Counted from the stretch's first letter, positions 22,376 to 35,601 are shown. The stretch: 64,000 nucleotides of DNA from Halicephalobus mephisto (GCA_009193035.1 SWDT01000055.1:53740-117739), one strand, 5' to 3'. Numbers and translations: made by a program. The notes: generated by a model not told the origin, from the letters alone.

Positions 22376-22937
22376 AATGATAAACTTTAAACCTTCGGGA
22401 ATTTTACAGAAGCTTCTAGAATCTTCCGGAATTTCATGGAGATGTTGAAAATTAAAAGTTGAATTTTGGAAGTTTCTAGAATGTTCTGGAAATTCATGTT
22501 GAGAAAATTTCGTAATCATATTCACTTTTGATTTTTATATTTATGAAACCAGACCTCCGAGGAAACATCTAGAATCTTCCAGAATTCAACAAAAACTTAA
22601 AATTATCCGAAATCCAGGATTCTGGAATTATCTAAAAAGTTTAATAAATTTTTCTCGAAAAAAATTTTAAAATTCTGCAATAAAATAATTAAAAATTTCC
22701 AAAAAAATTAGTGAAAAAAATTATTTGAACTTTATTGAATAAAATTTTATCAAAAATTAAATTTTTTCGAAATTTAAAATAATTAATAAATTGTTTCTGC
22801 AAAAATGTCATAAATTGCAATTTCAAATTTTTTAAATGACGTTTGACGTCCATCAATTTTGAAAGCAAATAGGATTTATTTTTTTAAAGATGATTTTTAA
22901 ACTTTTTATTGAAACAGTTGTGATATATTTTTCACTA

Positions 22938-23087
22938 GACACAATACAATATAAAATATACAGTATATAATATACAATATATAATATACAGCATATAATA
23001 TACAGCATATAATATACAGTATATAATATATAATATACAGTATACAGTATACAGTATATAATATACAATATACAATATATAATAAAA
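22938..23087. repeat. TATAATATACAG microsatellite array
   Basis: About 150 bp of units of 7-14 bp built from TATACAG, TATAATA and TACAATA. It creates long spurious Tyr/Ile/Leu frames on the minus strand, which I reject as genes. Confidence 0.75.
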
Positions 23088-24855
23088 AATAGGAAAATAG
23101 GAAAATATCAAATATGGACACCACACCCAAGGAACCCTGTCTGACGTCAAAGATTCTTTTTCATACTTTTCAGTGAAAAATAGGACTACTTAGCCTCGGG
23201 CGGTCTGGATATCCCCGGTCGTGGAAACTATGTGTCCGGAACGAGGTCTCATTGAGATCAAAATCCGTAAATTTCCGACTTGGTCAGATTTGATTTAAAA
23301 ATGTGATTATAAGCATTGGTCAGAAAAAACGTCAGATCATTTGATTTGATTCATTACAAACTTGTCGTTTGTCGGTGATCGGTCATTGATATCGATGACA
23401 ACTGAGGCTTTATTTTTAGTCGAACAAGAAAAAATTTCTCTGGTTTTACGTTTTTCAATTTCTTTGGTTTTTGTTTTTCATTGTTGTAAACCTAATTTGG
23501 ACAAGACATCACGGGATAACAAACATCCACCAAAGTTAATTTTTTCCTATGTTCAATTTACGACGACTTTTCGCCTCCATAATAGTTGAAATTTTGTAAA
23601 AACTTTTATTTTCTTCCAGAATTCAATAGAAGATTCTGAAATTCTAGAAAAATTTTATGGAAATTTTTGAAAAAGTTCGAAATTTAAAAAAAAATTCTGG
23701 AATTGCGTAAAATCAGAAATTTTTAGAATTTCTCAGAATCCAATAAAAATTCTAAAATTCTAAAAAATTCCAGTTTTTTTAACTTTTATGAAAATTTTTA
23801 AAATCTAGAATTTAGTAAAATCTTCTGGAAATTTTCAGAATTCTATGGGAACATTTAGAATTTTCCAAAATTTCAATTCTTTCAAATTTTATAAATTTTA
23901 TAAAACTTAATATAAAGTTATACAAAATTTTCGAATTTAGTAGAATTTTTCGAAACTAATTTTTTATAGAATTTTCTAAAATCATTCGAGATTTAACAAA
24001 AGTTGTTGGAACTTTTTAGAACTAGAAGCTTTTGGGGCCTATTACAGTATCCTAAAAGTTTCGACAATTTTATAAAACCTAACATGAAATTTTAGAACTT
24101 TTTCGAATTTTCGAAATTTTCTAAAATTTTTTAACATTTTATAAAAATCTTTAAAATTTAAAAAAACTAAAATTTCATAATTTTCGAAATTTTCTAAAAT
24201 TTTGCGAAACTTCAGAATCAAGACCTGAAATCTCGAATTCTAGAAGTTTTTAGAAATTCATGTCCAGACAATTTCACAACATTGGTCATTTTAATCTTCA
24301 TAATAGGATGATTTGAGGGAGGAGAGACTGATGTCAGAAATTCCTACTTGCCAAAAAAGCAGCCGCCTGCCAATCATCGGGCCAAATTCCGCTTGAAGAA
24401 GCACACTTTCGTTCGCCCTCTTTTCAATTAAGAAAACCAGAATTTTGTACCGAAGAAAAAACTTTTTTTATTCATTTTTAAATATTTTCATGTATAATTT
24501 TATTGTATTTAATTTAAAATGTTGAAATTATTTCAAAAAATACTGGATTTTTTCTTGGAAGAATTTCGAAAAAAAAGGAAAAACCAAAGTTCCGTCTTGG
24601 GTAATGAAAAATGGCCCCCATTCTTCCCCAATTTCCGGACCAGAAGCGGGTCCTCTTCCTTACAGTCCCTAATCCTGTCTGTTTTCCTCCAAAACCGCTT
24701 CCAAAATAATTAATCATGACCAAAAACTTGAAAAAAAGATTTTTTTCAGAATACTTTTTAAATTTGAAAATTAAAGTATTTCAAACGTGTCTTGTTTTGA
24801 CGTTTGTACTTTTGTGAAATTTGGTTTTTGTTTTAGTATTCTGTGTCCCGCTAGA

Positions 24856-25873
24856 ATGGCCCTCATCTATGCATCAGCGGTGAATAAACGGATAAATAAT
24901 CAACATGGAACTCGATGTAAGCGCTCCACCGTGGAAAGTCCCCATTGTGGAATGCAAGCAATCATGCACGGTCGTCAAAATTCGAACGACGAGACATTCA
25001 TCGACGGAGTTGCGGACTTGACTAGAAGCACTTCTTTAAACAAAGAAAAACGGTTAGTTACAATTTGGATCTGAAATTTGGGAATCCATTTTTACAGTCG
25101 TGGATCCCAACAAAGTACTTGTACAGTAACCTCAAACGGATCTGTACAGTCTTCTTTTTCTGTTTTTTTACGTAAATCCTCATACATGCCCAGCGGCAAA
25201 TCCGTCCGGCGGTCCAAAACAAGGTATGACGCGTGTCTGAACTGAATCCGGCCTAAATTGAACTTTTTCGGATCCAAACAAAGCCTAACAATGAAACCAA
25301 ATCCCTTGAGTGGCATTTTGCAAGTAAAACTAATCATTGAATTTACTGAAGAATACTAAATCATTGAGTACATCTTTTGTTTTGGAGTGGTTTTCTTCTA
25401 ACAGTAATAAAAACAAATTTTTTAGTTGTTGTGAAATAAAACGAAAAACAACGGTCCCAAACGGAAGACATTCCGGCACGAATTCGAGGAAGATATCAAC
25501 CCCTGTGATGGGACAAAGCTCGATATCCATCTCTGCAAGTTCGAAAATAAAACAAAATAAAAATTTAACAAAAAAAAGAATTATTCAGGTAAAAAATACA
25601 AAAATAATAATTTTTATAAAATGATAATTTTTATAAAATGATATTCAGGAATATAATCTTGAGAACAACCAATTAAGATCACATTCTGGCACTCCAGAAT
25701 CCTTTGACAGTCGTCGTAGAAGTCAAAGCTTAGATCCTGATGATTGGCGAAAACAGATAACTTTGGTCAATGAAGACGAAAATTCTGGAGACGGAAAACG
25801 GAAACTAAGCGCACTTCAGCGGGTCCGTAACAAGTTCTCCAAGTGGAAGCTAACGAGAAACGATGCTAACTAA
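24856..25873 (+). CDS. Small basic Ser-rich protein, function unknown
   Basis: Four exons (24856-25052, 25098-25223, 25426-25588, 25649-25873) join in phase to 236 aa. Exon 3 could instead start at 25405 (a second in-frame acceptor, +7 aa). The first ATG after a TTTTAG acceptor was taken; an upstream GTG frame exists but is unlikely. The protein is rich in Ser, Arg, Lys and Asn with no signal peptide or membrane segment. The C terminus (SALQRVRNKFSKWKLTRN) would form a basic amphipathic helix. No family is recognised. Several RRxS-type sites suggest kinase regulation, which is inference only. Confidence 0.65.
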
Positions 25874-26148
25874 CTTTTCTGAATATACTGTAACCAAAAA
25901 AATTATTTGTCACTTTCTGTAATCAACCGTTTCCCGGTATTGTACTTGACCCGGATAACTGTCTCGATGAAGAATCCATAAAGTTCAGTTTAAAGTTCGA
26001 TTTGTGATAGGATGTACTAGTTACGACAGACAGATTCGACCTGTTGAAGAAAATTCGTCTATGATAAACATCTGGAAGAGGGCTGACTGATAAGACTTGT
26101 GTTCAAATACCCGGGGATTTCGACAACACATCATTTCTTTATTGATCG

Positions 26149-26697
26149 ATGATTCAAAGTTGCTGTGTTCGTAGAAAAAGTCCGAGTATCCAGGAGCAAG
26201 ACCTGTCGGCCCGAATAGGCTCGGCGGGTGATTTTAGGATTTTAGATCTTAGTAATCTGAATCTACAGTAAGTTGATTAATATCTTGGGATTTAAATTAT
26301 TACGAAATCTGCAGTACTTTGCCGGATGTTGTTGTCCGAAATAGTCACAGAATAGAGCATCTGATTCTGGACGAAAACGAATTGGAAGATAATTTTCTCG
26401 AAAATTGTACTTTTCCGAATTTGAAAACTCTGAGTCTGAATTCTAATAAAGTAAGTTTTGAATAATTTTAAAAAGTCATTATTTTTTTAGATAACTAATA
26501 TCGGAGTTTTCCTGCATCAGATTTCCTGGAAATGTCCTGAACTAGTTTGTCTGTCCCTGATAGAGAACCCAGGCTGGCCCCATCCCATAATCGGAAACAA
26601 TGTCCGACTTTACAAATCCGTCGCTGGAACAGTTACCCGTTTCCTTCCAAAACTCCAATTTCTCGACTCAATGCCGACGTCACCACAAGGTGCTTAA
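26149..26697 (+). CDS. Short leucine-rich-repeat protein (LRMDA-like)
   Basis: Exons 26149-26267, 26315-26450 and 26491-26697 give 153 aa. LRR signatures are FRILDLSNLNL, IEHLILDENEL, LKTLSLNSNKI and a capping ENPGWPHP ... LYKSVAGTVTRFLPKLQFLDS. The combination of few LRRs and an LRR-cap type end resembles the small cytosolic LRMDA (leucine-rich melanocyte differentiation-associated) group. It lies 275 bp downstream of the preceding gene on the same strand, so a downstream operon position is possible, but no clear acceptor precedes its ATG. Confidence 0.7.
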
Positions 26698-28459
26698 CAC
26701 CAAAAAACGAATTAATTCAATTTATGAAAAAATTGTACATTTTTTATTTTTTATTTTTAAATTATCAAATGTCAATTTTATAAAAATTTTCAAAAATTTC
26801 GATGAACATTTTCAATAACGATTTACTCTTAAAAATTCATTTTTTTAATCAAGAGCAATCGCGGGATTGCGAAAAACAAAATTCGCAACAGATAAAAGCT
26901 TCAAAATCGTTCTAGAATAAATTTTCGAACAAAATAGCTTGACGCTTTTTAATTTGTTCAAGAAAGGACAAAATTGAAGAAGCTGGTTTTCGTCGATCGA
27001 AAAAAGCAGATTTTTCTTTTTTAATTTTTTTAATTTTTATAAAAAAAACTCCACGAAAATTTTTTTTTAATTTTTATAAAAAAAAATCCACGAAAATTTT
27101 TTTTCAAAGTTTGAAATTCGGCTGATTTATGGCTTAATTTTTAAATTAAAGTCAGGTCGTAAATTTTGTAAAACAAATTCAATTTTAAATTTTTTATTTT
27201 TTTAAATTTTAAATTTTTTTTAAATTTTAAATTTTTTATTTTTTTAAATTTTAAATTTTTTTATTTTTTTAAATTTTCAATAATTTGAAAATGGTCGTAA
27301 TCCTTTTTCATTTGAATTTTTATTTTTTTTCATTTGAAACAAATATCTCGTCAATATTTAATTCAAAAGAGAATTCAATTTTTCATCTAAAAATAAAAAA
27401 TAATTTATTTTTTTGAAAGATTAAGGTTCTTAATTCAAGAGACAAGTTTGGTAGTGAATTTAATGGAAGTTTTTTTTTTTTGCTTTATCGGTTCGGCATT
27501 CTTAAAATTTGAGTTTTTTCAAAAAAAAATAATTTCTAAAAACTTTCAAAATTTAAAAAAATTCCGAATTTTTTTTTGGTTTTTTTCAAAACTTTAAAAA
27601 TTCAAAAAAATTTCTGAAAATTTTTGTTTTTTAAAATTCAAAATTTTTTTTTAAAAATTAAACAAAAATTTCAAAATTTTTTTATTTAAAAAAATTCAAT
27701 AAAATTTCTTAATTTAAAAAAATTCAATAAAAATTTCGAAATTAAAAAAATTTTTCAAAGAATTTCCGAAATTTTAGAATTCAATAAAAATTCCGAAATT
27801 TTTAGTTTTATTGAAGTTTTAAAATTTGGTGAAAATTGGAAAATTTCATTTCTTCCAAAATTCAAATTCTTTCGAAATCTTATTAAAATTTTTGCGAAAT
27901 TATAAAATCCAGCGAAAAATTTTCAAAAATAAAAATTTTAAGGTTCTAAAATATTCTGAAAGTGTCTGTCAAGGTCATTTCGTAATAACTTTTATTTTTA
28001 ATTTTCTTAATAGTACGATTTTAAAAATTTTTGAATTTTTTCTGTAACAACGCCCATTTTTCGATTTTTTAATAAAAATTTTCGGAATAAATAAAATTTT
28101 CGGAATAAAGAAGCCAGATGACCGTTCTGCGATCCGACCCTTATTTGAGCGTTTGTCCGAATCCAATCCGTTCAGTTTCTTTTTTTGTTTTTCTTCTTGT
28201 TTTTGGACTATTTAATTGTCGAGGGACCCAAAGCTGGCCTAGGTCATTTTATTTATTTATTATTTCGGCCTAAAACCGATGTTTGCGCATTCGAGTCTCC
28301 CATTGTCTAAAAAAATAAAAATCAATTTATTTTTAATTTTTTTCGGCATTTCTGGCGCGATTTTTAAATTATTTTTTATATTGAGGATCTGGCAATTCAA
28401 AAACAGCATCTGCTTCGGAAAACCGGCCTCTCTTATTTGCAAAAATTTCGATAAAGATC

Positions 28460-29070
28460 ATTTATAATTTCATTTTCGACTTTTTTTAAATAAAAATTTT
28501 TGACTTTTTCAAAAACAAAAATTTTCTACTTTCTTTAAAAATAAAAATTTCTGACTTTCTCTAAAAATAAAAATTTTCCAATTTTTTTTAGGAAATAAAA
28601 TTTTCCATTTCTTTTAAAATAAAAATTTTTCATTTCTTTAAGATAAAAATTTTTGACTTTTTTTAGAAATAAAAATTTCCCATTTTTCAAAAATAAGAAA
28701 TTTTGAATTTTTCAAAAATAAAAATTTCCCAATTTTTTAGGAAATAAAATTTTGAATTTTTTTTAAAATAAAAATTTCCCAATTTTTTAAAATAAAAATT
28801 TTGAATTTTTTTTAAAATAAAAATTTCCCAATTTTTTAAAATAAAAATTTTGAATTTTTTTTAAAATAAAAATTTTTCATTTTTTTTAAATAAAAATTTT
28901 TCATTTTTTTTAAATAAAAATTTTTCATTTTTTTTAAAATGAATATTTTTTATGTTTTTGAATAAAAATTTCCCATTTTTCAAAAATAAAAAATTTTGAC
29001 TTTTTTCAAAAATAAAAATTTTCCATTTTTTTTTAAATAAAAAATTTTGACTTTTTTTAAAAATAAAAAA
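28460..29070. repeat. Imperfect AT tandem array
   Basis: Units of about 22-30 bp of the form AATAAAAATTTT(C/G)A(A/C)TTTTTT repeat more than 20 times with drift. No coding potential. Confidence 0.65.
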
Positions 29071-29639
29071 GATGGATTAGTTTACGAATATTTGATTTCA
29101 TTCCGTTGTTTCGATTTGGCAGTGTCCAAAAGTAAATTAAAAATATTTTTTGAAACATTTATTTCAAAAATTTTATTCAATTTTATTGCTAGTTTGAGGA
29201 ACCGCTTTCCATTTTCTTAATTATTCGCCCTGACGACGGAAATATTTTGTTTTAAATTAAAATTATCGAATAAAATTATTTCATGGCTTTTTGCTTTCAG
29301 ATATTTCAGCCCTTGAGAAAAATTGGCGCGTTATTTCTTTTTTTATTTGTTTCAAAAAAAAAATGATTTTGTCGCGCGATTTTTAGAAACCTCTTAAAAA
29401 TCAAATTTTACTGCCTTTTTCGATTTTTTTCGCTAAAATTTAAAAAAACAGAATTTTTAGTTTTGGTGGGAAATTTTAAAATTTTTGTTAATTTTCTGAA
29501 ACTTTAAAATTGAAAAAATAATTTTTTAATTTAGTAAAAATTCAAAAATTTTCAAAACTCAATTAAAAAATAATTTTTTATATTTTATAAAAACAATTAT
29601 TTCTTAATTTCATAATAAAAATATTTTTTCTTAATTTAG

Positions 29640-30240
29640 TAAGAATTTCGAAATTCAATAAAAAATTTTTTTTAATTTAGTGAAAAAATATTTTTTTTTA
29701 ATTTAGTGAAAAAATAATTTTTTTTTAATTTATTAAAAATTTCGAAATTCAATAAAAAATTATTTTTTAATTTAGTGAAAAAATAATTTTTTTTAATTTA
29801 TTAAAAATTTCAAAATTCAATAAAAAATAATTTTTTTAATTTTATAATAAAAATAATTTTTTTTTAATTTAGTGAAAAAATTATTTTTTTTAATTTATTA
29901 AAAATTTCAAAATTCAATAAAAAATTATTTTTTAATTTAGTGAGAAAAAATTTTAATTTTCTAAAATTCAATAAAAAATTATTTTTTAATTTAGTAAAAA
30001 ATTATTTTTTTTTAATTTAGTGAGAAAAATTTTTAATTTTCAATAAAAATATTTTTTTGAATTCAGTAAGAAAATATTTTTTTAAATTTAGTATGAAATT
30101 TTAGTTTTCTAAAATTCAATAAAAAATTTTATTTTTTTAAAATTCAATAAAAAAATTTTTTAATTCAGTAGGAAATTTTAGAATTTTTTAAAATTCAATA
30201 AAAAATTTATTTTTCTTTTTTGAATTTAGTAAAAATTCTA
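29640..30240. repeat. Imperfect AT tandem array, different unit
   Basis: Roughly 30-55 bp units with core TTTAATTTAGTGAAAAAATA and AAATTCAATAAAAAATTA, about a dozen copies, grading into simple A/T runs. Confidence 0.6.
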
Positions 30241-31555
30241 GATTTTTTAAGTTTCCTAAAAAATTTGAAATTTTTTAAATTCAAAAAAAAATTAATTTTT
30301 TTAATTTTAGGATTTTTAAAAATTAAAATTTAATTTAAAATTTTTAAAATTCATTAAGAAATTAGAATTTTATAAATTTTGGGATTTTTAAAAATTAAAA
30401 TTTAAAATTTTTTTGAATTTTTTTGAAATTTTTTAAAATTTTTTTTGAATTTTTTTGAATTTTTTTTATTTCCGAGATTTCAGAATCCTGTGGAATCCAA
30501 AAACGTCCCAGAAGCCAGTGTAAAGTTCTGTAACGGACGTTGAATCCCCAGTACTGAGAGTTCTTAGAAATTTAAAATTTTTTCAAAACAATTTCAAAAC
30601 GCCGCCCATTTCTAATTTTTTATAATAGTATGATTTGAAAATAAAATTTCATCATGTGGCCGATAATTTTTAATACTTTTCCTCTAAAGGTATAATTTTT
30701 GTAATTCGGATTTATTAAAGAAGAAGATTTGTTTTTCCTCGGCCAATAGGCGCGAGCGATTTTTATTCGTCTTAAACCGGTCCATGAGGCCTTATGTTAA
30801 TCCTTTTTTAAATTTAATCATGACAAAATCTTTTTTGAAAGCAGGTAATTCAATGTTTCTTAATATTCCAGTTATCGAGAGGAGGACGGCGAGCGGGCCG
30901 TTTCCTCGCGGCGCGGGCCACCCTGAGACTCTTATTTGCTTCATTTTCTTTAAAAATTTTAAAAATAAATAATTTCGCTGAAAAAAATTTAAAAATTCGC
31001 GGGCTTTGATCGACTATTCCGATGATTTTTTGATCAGAACGCAATTTTTCTCTTTTTTCGTCGTTAAATAAATACACAAAACTGATTTAAAATTTTCGCT
31101 ATTGAGAAGTAGTCGTGCAAAACCACTTATTTTTCTTTTTTACTTTATTTTTTTTATATTATTTTGATTCCATGTTTGACGTTTTTTCGTATTTACTGCA
31201 TAAATATTTTCGAAAAATTTCAAAATTGCTAGGGAAGATTCTAAGCTGTAAAATTAAAGTTATTTCTTGATTAAATCTGCTTTCGCTGCCGTCAGCATAT
31301 GAAGCATCAAGTCTATTCACTGTTTAACTCTAAAAAAGAACATTTTATTTGCTCTGTTTTTTGTGACATACACGACATGAAGCAATTTTGTCGAATAAAA
31401 GCAAGAAAACGATTATTCCTCATTTTTATGATTTTTATCACTTTTCATTTAGGTACCTTATTCGGGAAAATATTCAGTACTGCCATGTTTAATTTTTCTA
31501 TTTTGTTTTTTTGGTTTATTTCGAAGAACGAAATATCGAAAATCCATATAAGAGT

Positions 31556-31857
31556 TAATTTTTTAAAATAATTCATATATGAAAAGTTAATTTCTTCCAA
31601 AATAATCTATATATATAAAATTAATTTTTTTAAATAACTTATATATAGAGAGTTAATTTTTTAAAATAATCCATATATGAAAAATTAATTTCTTCCAAAA
31701 TAATCTATATATATAAAATTAATTTTTTTAAATAACTTATATATAGAGAGTTAATTTTTTAAAATAATCCATATATGAAAAGTTAATTTCTTCCAAAATA
31801 ACCCATATATGAAAAATTAATTTTTTAAATAATCCATATATGAAGGGATAATTTCCC
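31556..31857. repeat. Higher-order tandem repeat
   Basis: Three ~35-bp subunits alternate: one with CATATATGAAAAGTTAATTT, one with CTATATATATAAAATTAATT, one with TTATATATAGAGAGTTAATT. The trio repeats about twice with period near 105 bp before decaying into single-type copies. Confidence 0.75.
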
Positions 31858-32335
31858 CAAAATAGTAGTATTCAACACGAGGTCTGAAAATGACATTTAG
31901 GTCCGCGTTTTAAAGCTAATTATATTATATACTTTTATTTTCCATCAGCTTCAAAAAGTTTAACTTTTTTCATTTGGAAGTCCCTCGACTAATATTTGCT
32001 TCAAAATTAAAAAATATTCGGCTTATTTGCCACGTATTTATTAATCTTGTGATAAAAATTTACTTATTATTCAACCCCGTTTGTGTGAAAATTTAAAAAA
32101 GTACAATTTGTATTTATTCAGAGATTTACAAAATGGGAATTGTATTTTTTAATTTTCTTTGAAATTTTTTGTTCTGACCTATGTACCAGACAAGCCAACT
32201 TTTCCCGCGTGTCCGCTGACCCGCATGCCCTCCGAGAGCATCATATGCCTATTGCGGGTTTTGTTTCTTTTTTTTGTTTATCCTAAATTCGGTTCCATAT
32301 CGTTCTGTTTCAGCTTTCCTTGACTTGTTTTCACG

Positions 32336-33683
32336 ATGACGGCGACGGAATCTGTGACAGCGTTCAACTCCCTCGTACCGGAGCAGAGTCGGACGGCCAG
32401 TACTGCTAGCAGCATTGTCGACGAAGAAGCGGGTGGAAGTGAGTCTAATTTCTCTCTCAAGGACGACGATGAAGCAGATCAGCAGAGCGCCGTTGCGCAG
32501 TTGTTTTCGACAGTCAACTCGATCCAGAAGCAGATGACCTACCTTTCTCATCAGATATCCTCCATCAAGAGTGTGTTCAACATTCCCGGATGCCAGTGTG
32601 GTCCGTGTTTGAAAACGATCGATAAGTTGGAGAGCAACGTCGACGGAAGCATGACTCCGAAGGCTTCTGATGATAAGAAAGAGAACGAGTTATCAATCCC
32701 GCCCCTGCTGGACCACGACCCGCTGCGGTCGGATGCGGAGCCTTCGCCGAATTTGTTCGAGTCCCTGCTGACTCCGGCTTCTCAGAGCTATGAGAGCTTC
32801 GACTTCACCGGCAAACGTAGGTTCTTAGTTGTGGACATGAAGGGAGATGGAATTGCAGGTGGACGGAAGTCGAAGTACTGCAACGCGGAGATGAAGCTCC
32901 AGGTCGCCACCTATGCCAAGCGGTTCGGTCCGACCGCAGCTGCTCGCAAGTTCAACATACCGCCTTCAGTAGCGTCTTACTATTACCGGAAGGCGCTGGG
33001 GAAGATGGGCAACGATGTGAATGCCAGATCTCCGACTGCAATGGAGCGGGACTCCTTCAACGCTTCCGAAGAGTCCTCTGGATTCTCCTCTCATCTCTCG
33101 GGGTCGCCTGGGTTCCTTCGTGGCCGGGGTCGCGGAAGACCGAAGTTGATTGGAGACGAACTCGACGCTGCGCTGGTCGATTTCATGGTCGAGGTCAAGA
33201 AGAATGAGCCCAGACGGCACCTCTCCACGACCAAGACGCTGGAGATCGCCAAGGAGTACATAAAGAAACACCAACCAGGACTTCTGGAAGAGGATGGAGG
33301 CATCGTCAACTTGAAGCACACCTGGGCGATGAAGCTGCTCGCGCGGGTGAGTGAACGCGAGCAGGAGCTCCATGGCCCGGGTGAGCAGCCCGATATCAGC
33401 AGTGACATGTCCTTGTGTGAGTTGTGTTTTTTCTGGGTTGGAGATTCGTGGTTTTTCAGTCAACATGATGGACAAGACGGCCGATTTCGCCAGTATGGTC
33501 AGTAGTCTGGTCAACCAACTGAACCAGAACCAGGAGATGAAGTTGGAGGACCTGCTCGGGAACAACGAGAACAGGGATAACGCGGAGAACGAGTTGACGT
33601 CTCAGGCAGACGAGGAAGCCGCGAATGATGCGTTGAAGAACTTCCTTGCTACATTAGCAAGTGCTCAGGCTGGCAGTGCTTAG
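32336..33683 (+). CDS. AT-hook / HTH DNA-binding protein, transposase-derived type
   Basis: Two exons (32336-33416, 33460-33683) give 434 aa. Layout: acidic Ser-rich N terminus; a heptad-like stretch around res 52-82; CQCGPCL near 87-92; a helix-turn-helix of Psq/transposase type at ~177-222 (RKSKYCNAEMKL ... YAKRFGPTAAARKFNIPPS); an AT-hook core RGRGRGRPK (262-270); a second helical DNA-binding-like region (~273-340, ending HTWAMKLLARV, like the end of CENP-B/Tc5 HTH domains); and a Gln/Asn/Glu-rich tail. It is probably a nuclear transcription factor of the nematode AT-hook (ATTF-like) sort. Codon third positions are strongly G/C, unlike neighbouring genes. AATAAA occurs near 33909. Confidence 0.75.
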
Positions 33684-34509
33684 AACCAGATGGAATGCAA
33701 CTCCCGACTTCATTGCAATCTCAGCGAACTCGAACTTGATTACGGTCTCCTACTCGATTAAGAATCCTTTGAATTGTGCTCAAATTCATAGTTGATAATT
33801 ATTGTTCCTTTCCCAAGTTTCGCATTTGCTATGTAAACTTTTTCGTATCATTACCGCTAAATATTTCGGGCTAGTACGGGATACGGAAGTGTGCCGCCGA
33901 GATTCGTAATAAACTGAAAGATTTTCCGGAAACGATCAGAAACAATGGCGTGGAAGGCGAAAGGTCAAGGAGGTGAAGGGATGGCATTTGAGTCAGAATA
34001 TCGCCGGCTGGAAGGACTTGGAATGATAGCAAGAAAGTGTTGGTACTTCCTCTGTTTTTGTTTCAGAAAAAGTGGAACAATAAAAGTGTGAAAACAAGGT
34101 TGAATGTTTGCATGGAGTGGAAAAATCTCATAATAAAAAATTGGAGAAATTAAAGTTGGAAAATTAGATTTTCCTCGAAGGGGATTTTTGGAGTTGTTAA
34201 TCTTGGATGTTTGTTCTAAGTTCTCAGTGGACTTTGAAAAAGTAGAAGTTTCTATGAGAATGTGAAAAATCCAAAAAGTTCAGAAAGTTGGCGGGACTTT
34301 GAAATAATTTCCATTTCTGATCATAAAGTGAAGAAATTTAAAATTCAATATTATTATTAAATTTTCGCAACACGAATTTCTTTAATTTTTAATTTCAAAT
34401 CGATGAGAAATTTTGAGGGATTTTGAAAAGGTTTAAAATAAAATTTCTATAATATTCACAAAACTGGAAAATTTTAGGAATTCTGAGAAGATCTAAAAAA
34501 AATGATTTC

Positions 34510-35040
34510 TATAAAGTTTTGAAAATTATTGATTTCTAGAAAGTTCGAGAATTTTGAGGGAATTCAGAAGTGTTATCAAATTAAAAAATAAACACTTGTG
34601 CAATATAAAAAAATTATTGATTTCCAGAAAATTTGAAAATTCTGGAAATATCTAAAAAAAAATAAACATTTCTACAATATTAAAAAATTATTGATTTGTA
34701 GAAAATTGAAAAATCTGAAAATATCTAAAATAAAAAAATAAACATCTCTACAATATAAAAAAATTATTGATTTGTAGAAAGTTGGAAATTTCGGGAAAAT
34801 CAAAAATCAAAATTTCCATATTATTAAAAAATTATTGATTTTTAGAAAGTTCGAGAATTTTGAGGAAATTCAGAAGTGTTATCAAATTAAAAAATAAACA
34901 TTTGTACAATATAAAAAAATTATTGATTTCTAGAAAATTTGAAAATTCTGAAAATATCTAAAATAAAAAAATAAACATTTGTACAATATGAAAAAATTAT
35001 TGATTTCTAGAAAATTTGAAAATTTCTGGGAATTCTAAAA
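34510..35040. repeat. Tandem repeat, ~80-100 bp unit
   Basis: Six or seven units marked by AATTATTGATTT(C/G)TAGAAA and AAATAAACATTTGTACAATA. The unit starting with AAAGTTCGAGAATTTTGAGG occurs twice, suggesting duplication of a multi-unit block. Confidence 0.7.
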
Positions 35041-35601
35041 AGTTATTACTGAATTCCGGAAAGATCTAAAATTTAAACAATTTTAGTTCTTCAAAAAAAT
35101 TACTGAATTCTGAAAGATTCAAAAAGTTCTTACTGTAGTTAACAACAATCTGGAAATTTCCGATTTCTTTAAGATTGAAATTTTTGCCTATTTCTGAATT
35201 TTCAATGTTCTTTAAAATTTAAAACTCCCGAAAACTAAAAATATTGAATCTGGTTACGGTAATGACGAGGGGTTTTAAAAGCTCCAACGGGTCCTTAAGG
35301 AAGATGATGTGGATATTCCGGGATATGAAAAATAATTGCTTTTTCAAGGTTATCGAAGATTAATTTTTTAAAGATGATAGAAGCAATTATTTGCCAACAG
35401 AGAAGAAAAATCCGAAAAAAATCTGCAGCCAGTCATTTGTCCATTTTGAAAGTAATTCTCCCGCCTCTTTTGTCATACCCGTCCTCGAAACCTTTCCGAT
35501 TCAAATTTAAATTTTTTGTTTACTTGTCAAGCTTCCCCCTCGGCAGACGCGTTCGTTCGATGCTTTGAACGCCTTCATCCTTATCGCCAGCCGTTCTTTT
35601 T

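Larger units (their letters stand above)
22247..24855. other. Intergenic, repeat-rich
   Basis: Contains the HSE-like array, an AT microsatellite array and phased A/T DNA at 23590-24260. Recurring-module copies lie at 22489-22548 and 24252-24314. A moderately GC-balanced block at about 23139-23300 has no open frame of note. The short frames at 23362 and 24519 show no domain. A GTTTTAG near 24835 looks like a spliced-leader acceptor for the next gene. Confidence 0.4.
26698..32335. other. 5.6 kb AT-rich repeat desert
   Basis: Almost entirely poly-A/poly-T words, with arrays of different unit at 28460-29070, 29640-30240 and 31556-31857. Recurring-module copies lie at 27962-28021 and 30581-30636. 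A short GC-rich island occurs at about 30884-30935. None of the frames has a domain or splice context. The last ~200 bp probably hold the promoter and 5' UTR of the AT-hook gene, with a TTTCAG near 32312, 23 bp before its ATG. Confidence 0.5.

Noticed and set aside
22853..23150. Three overlapping minus-strand frames rich in Tyr, Ile and Leu
   Set aside because: Produced by the TATACAG/TATAATA microsatellite; no start context or splice sites.
32249..33565. Long minus-strand frames opposite the AT-hook gene
   Set aside because: Antisense shadows of a GC-rich coding exon; no domain, and the plus strand shows HTH and AT-hook motifs.
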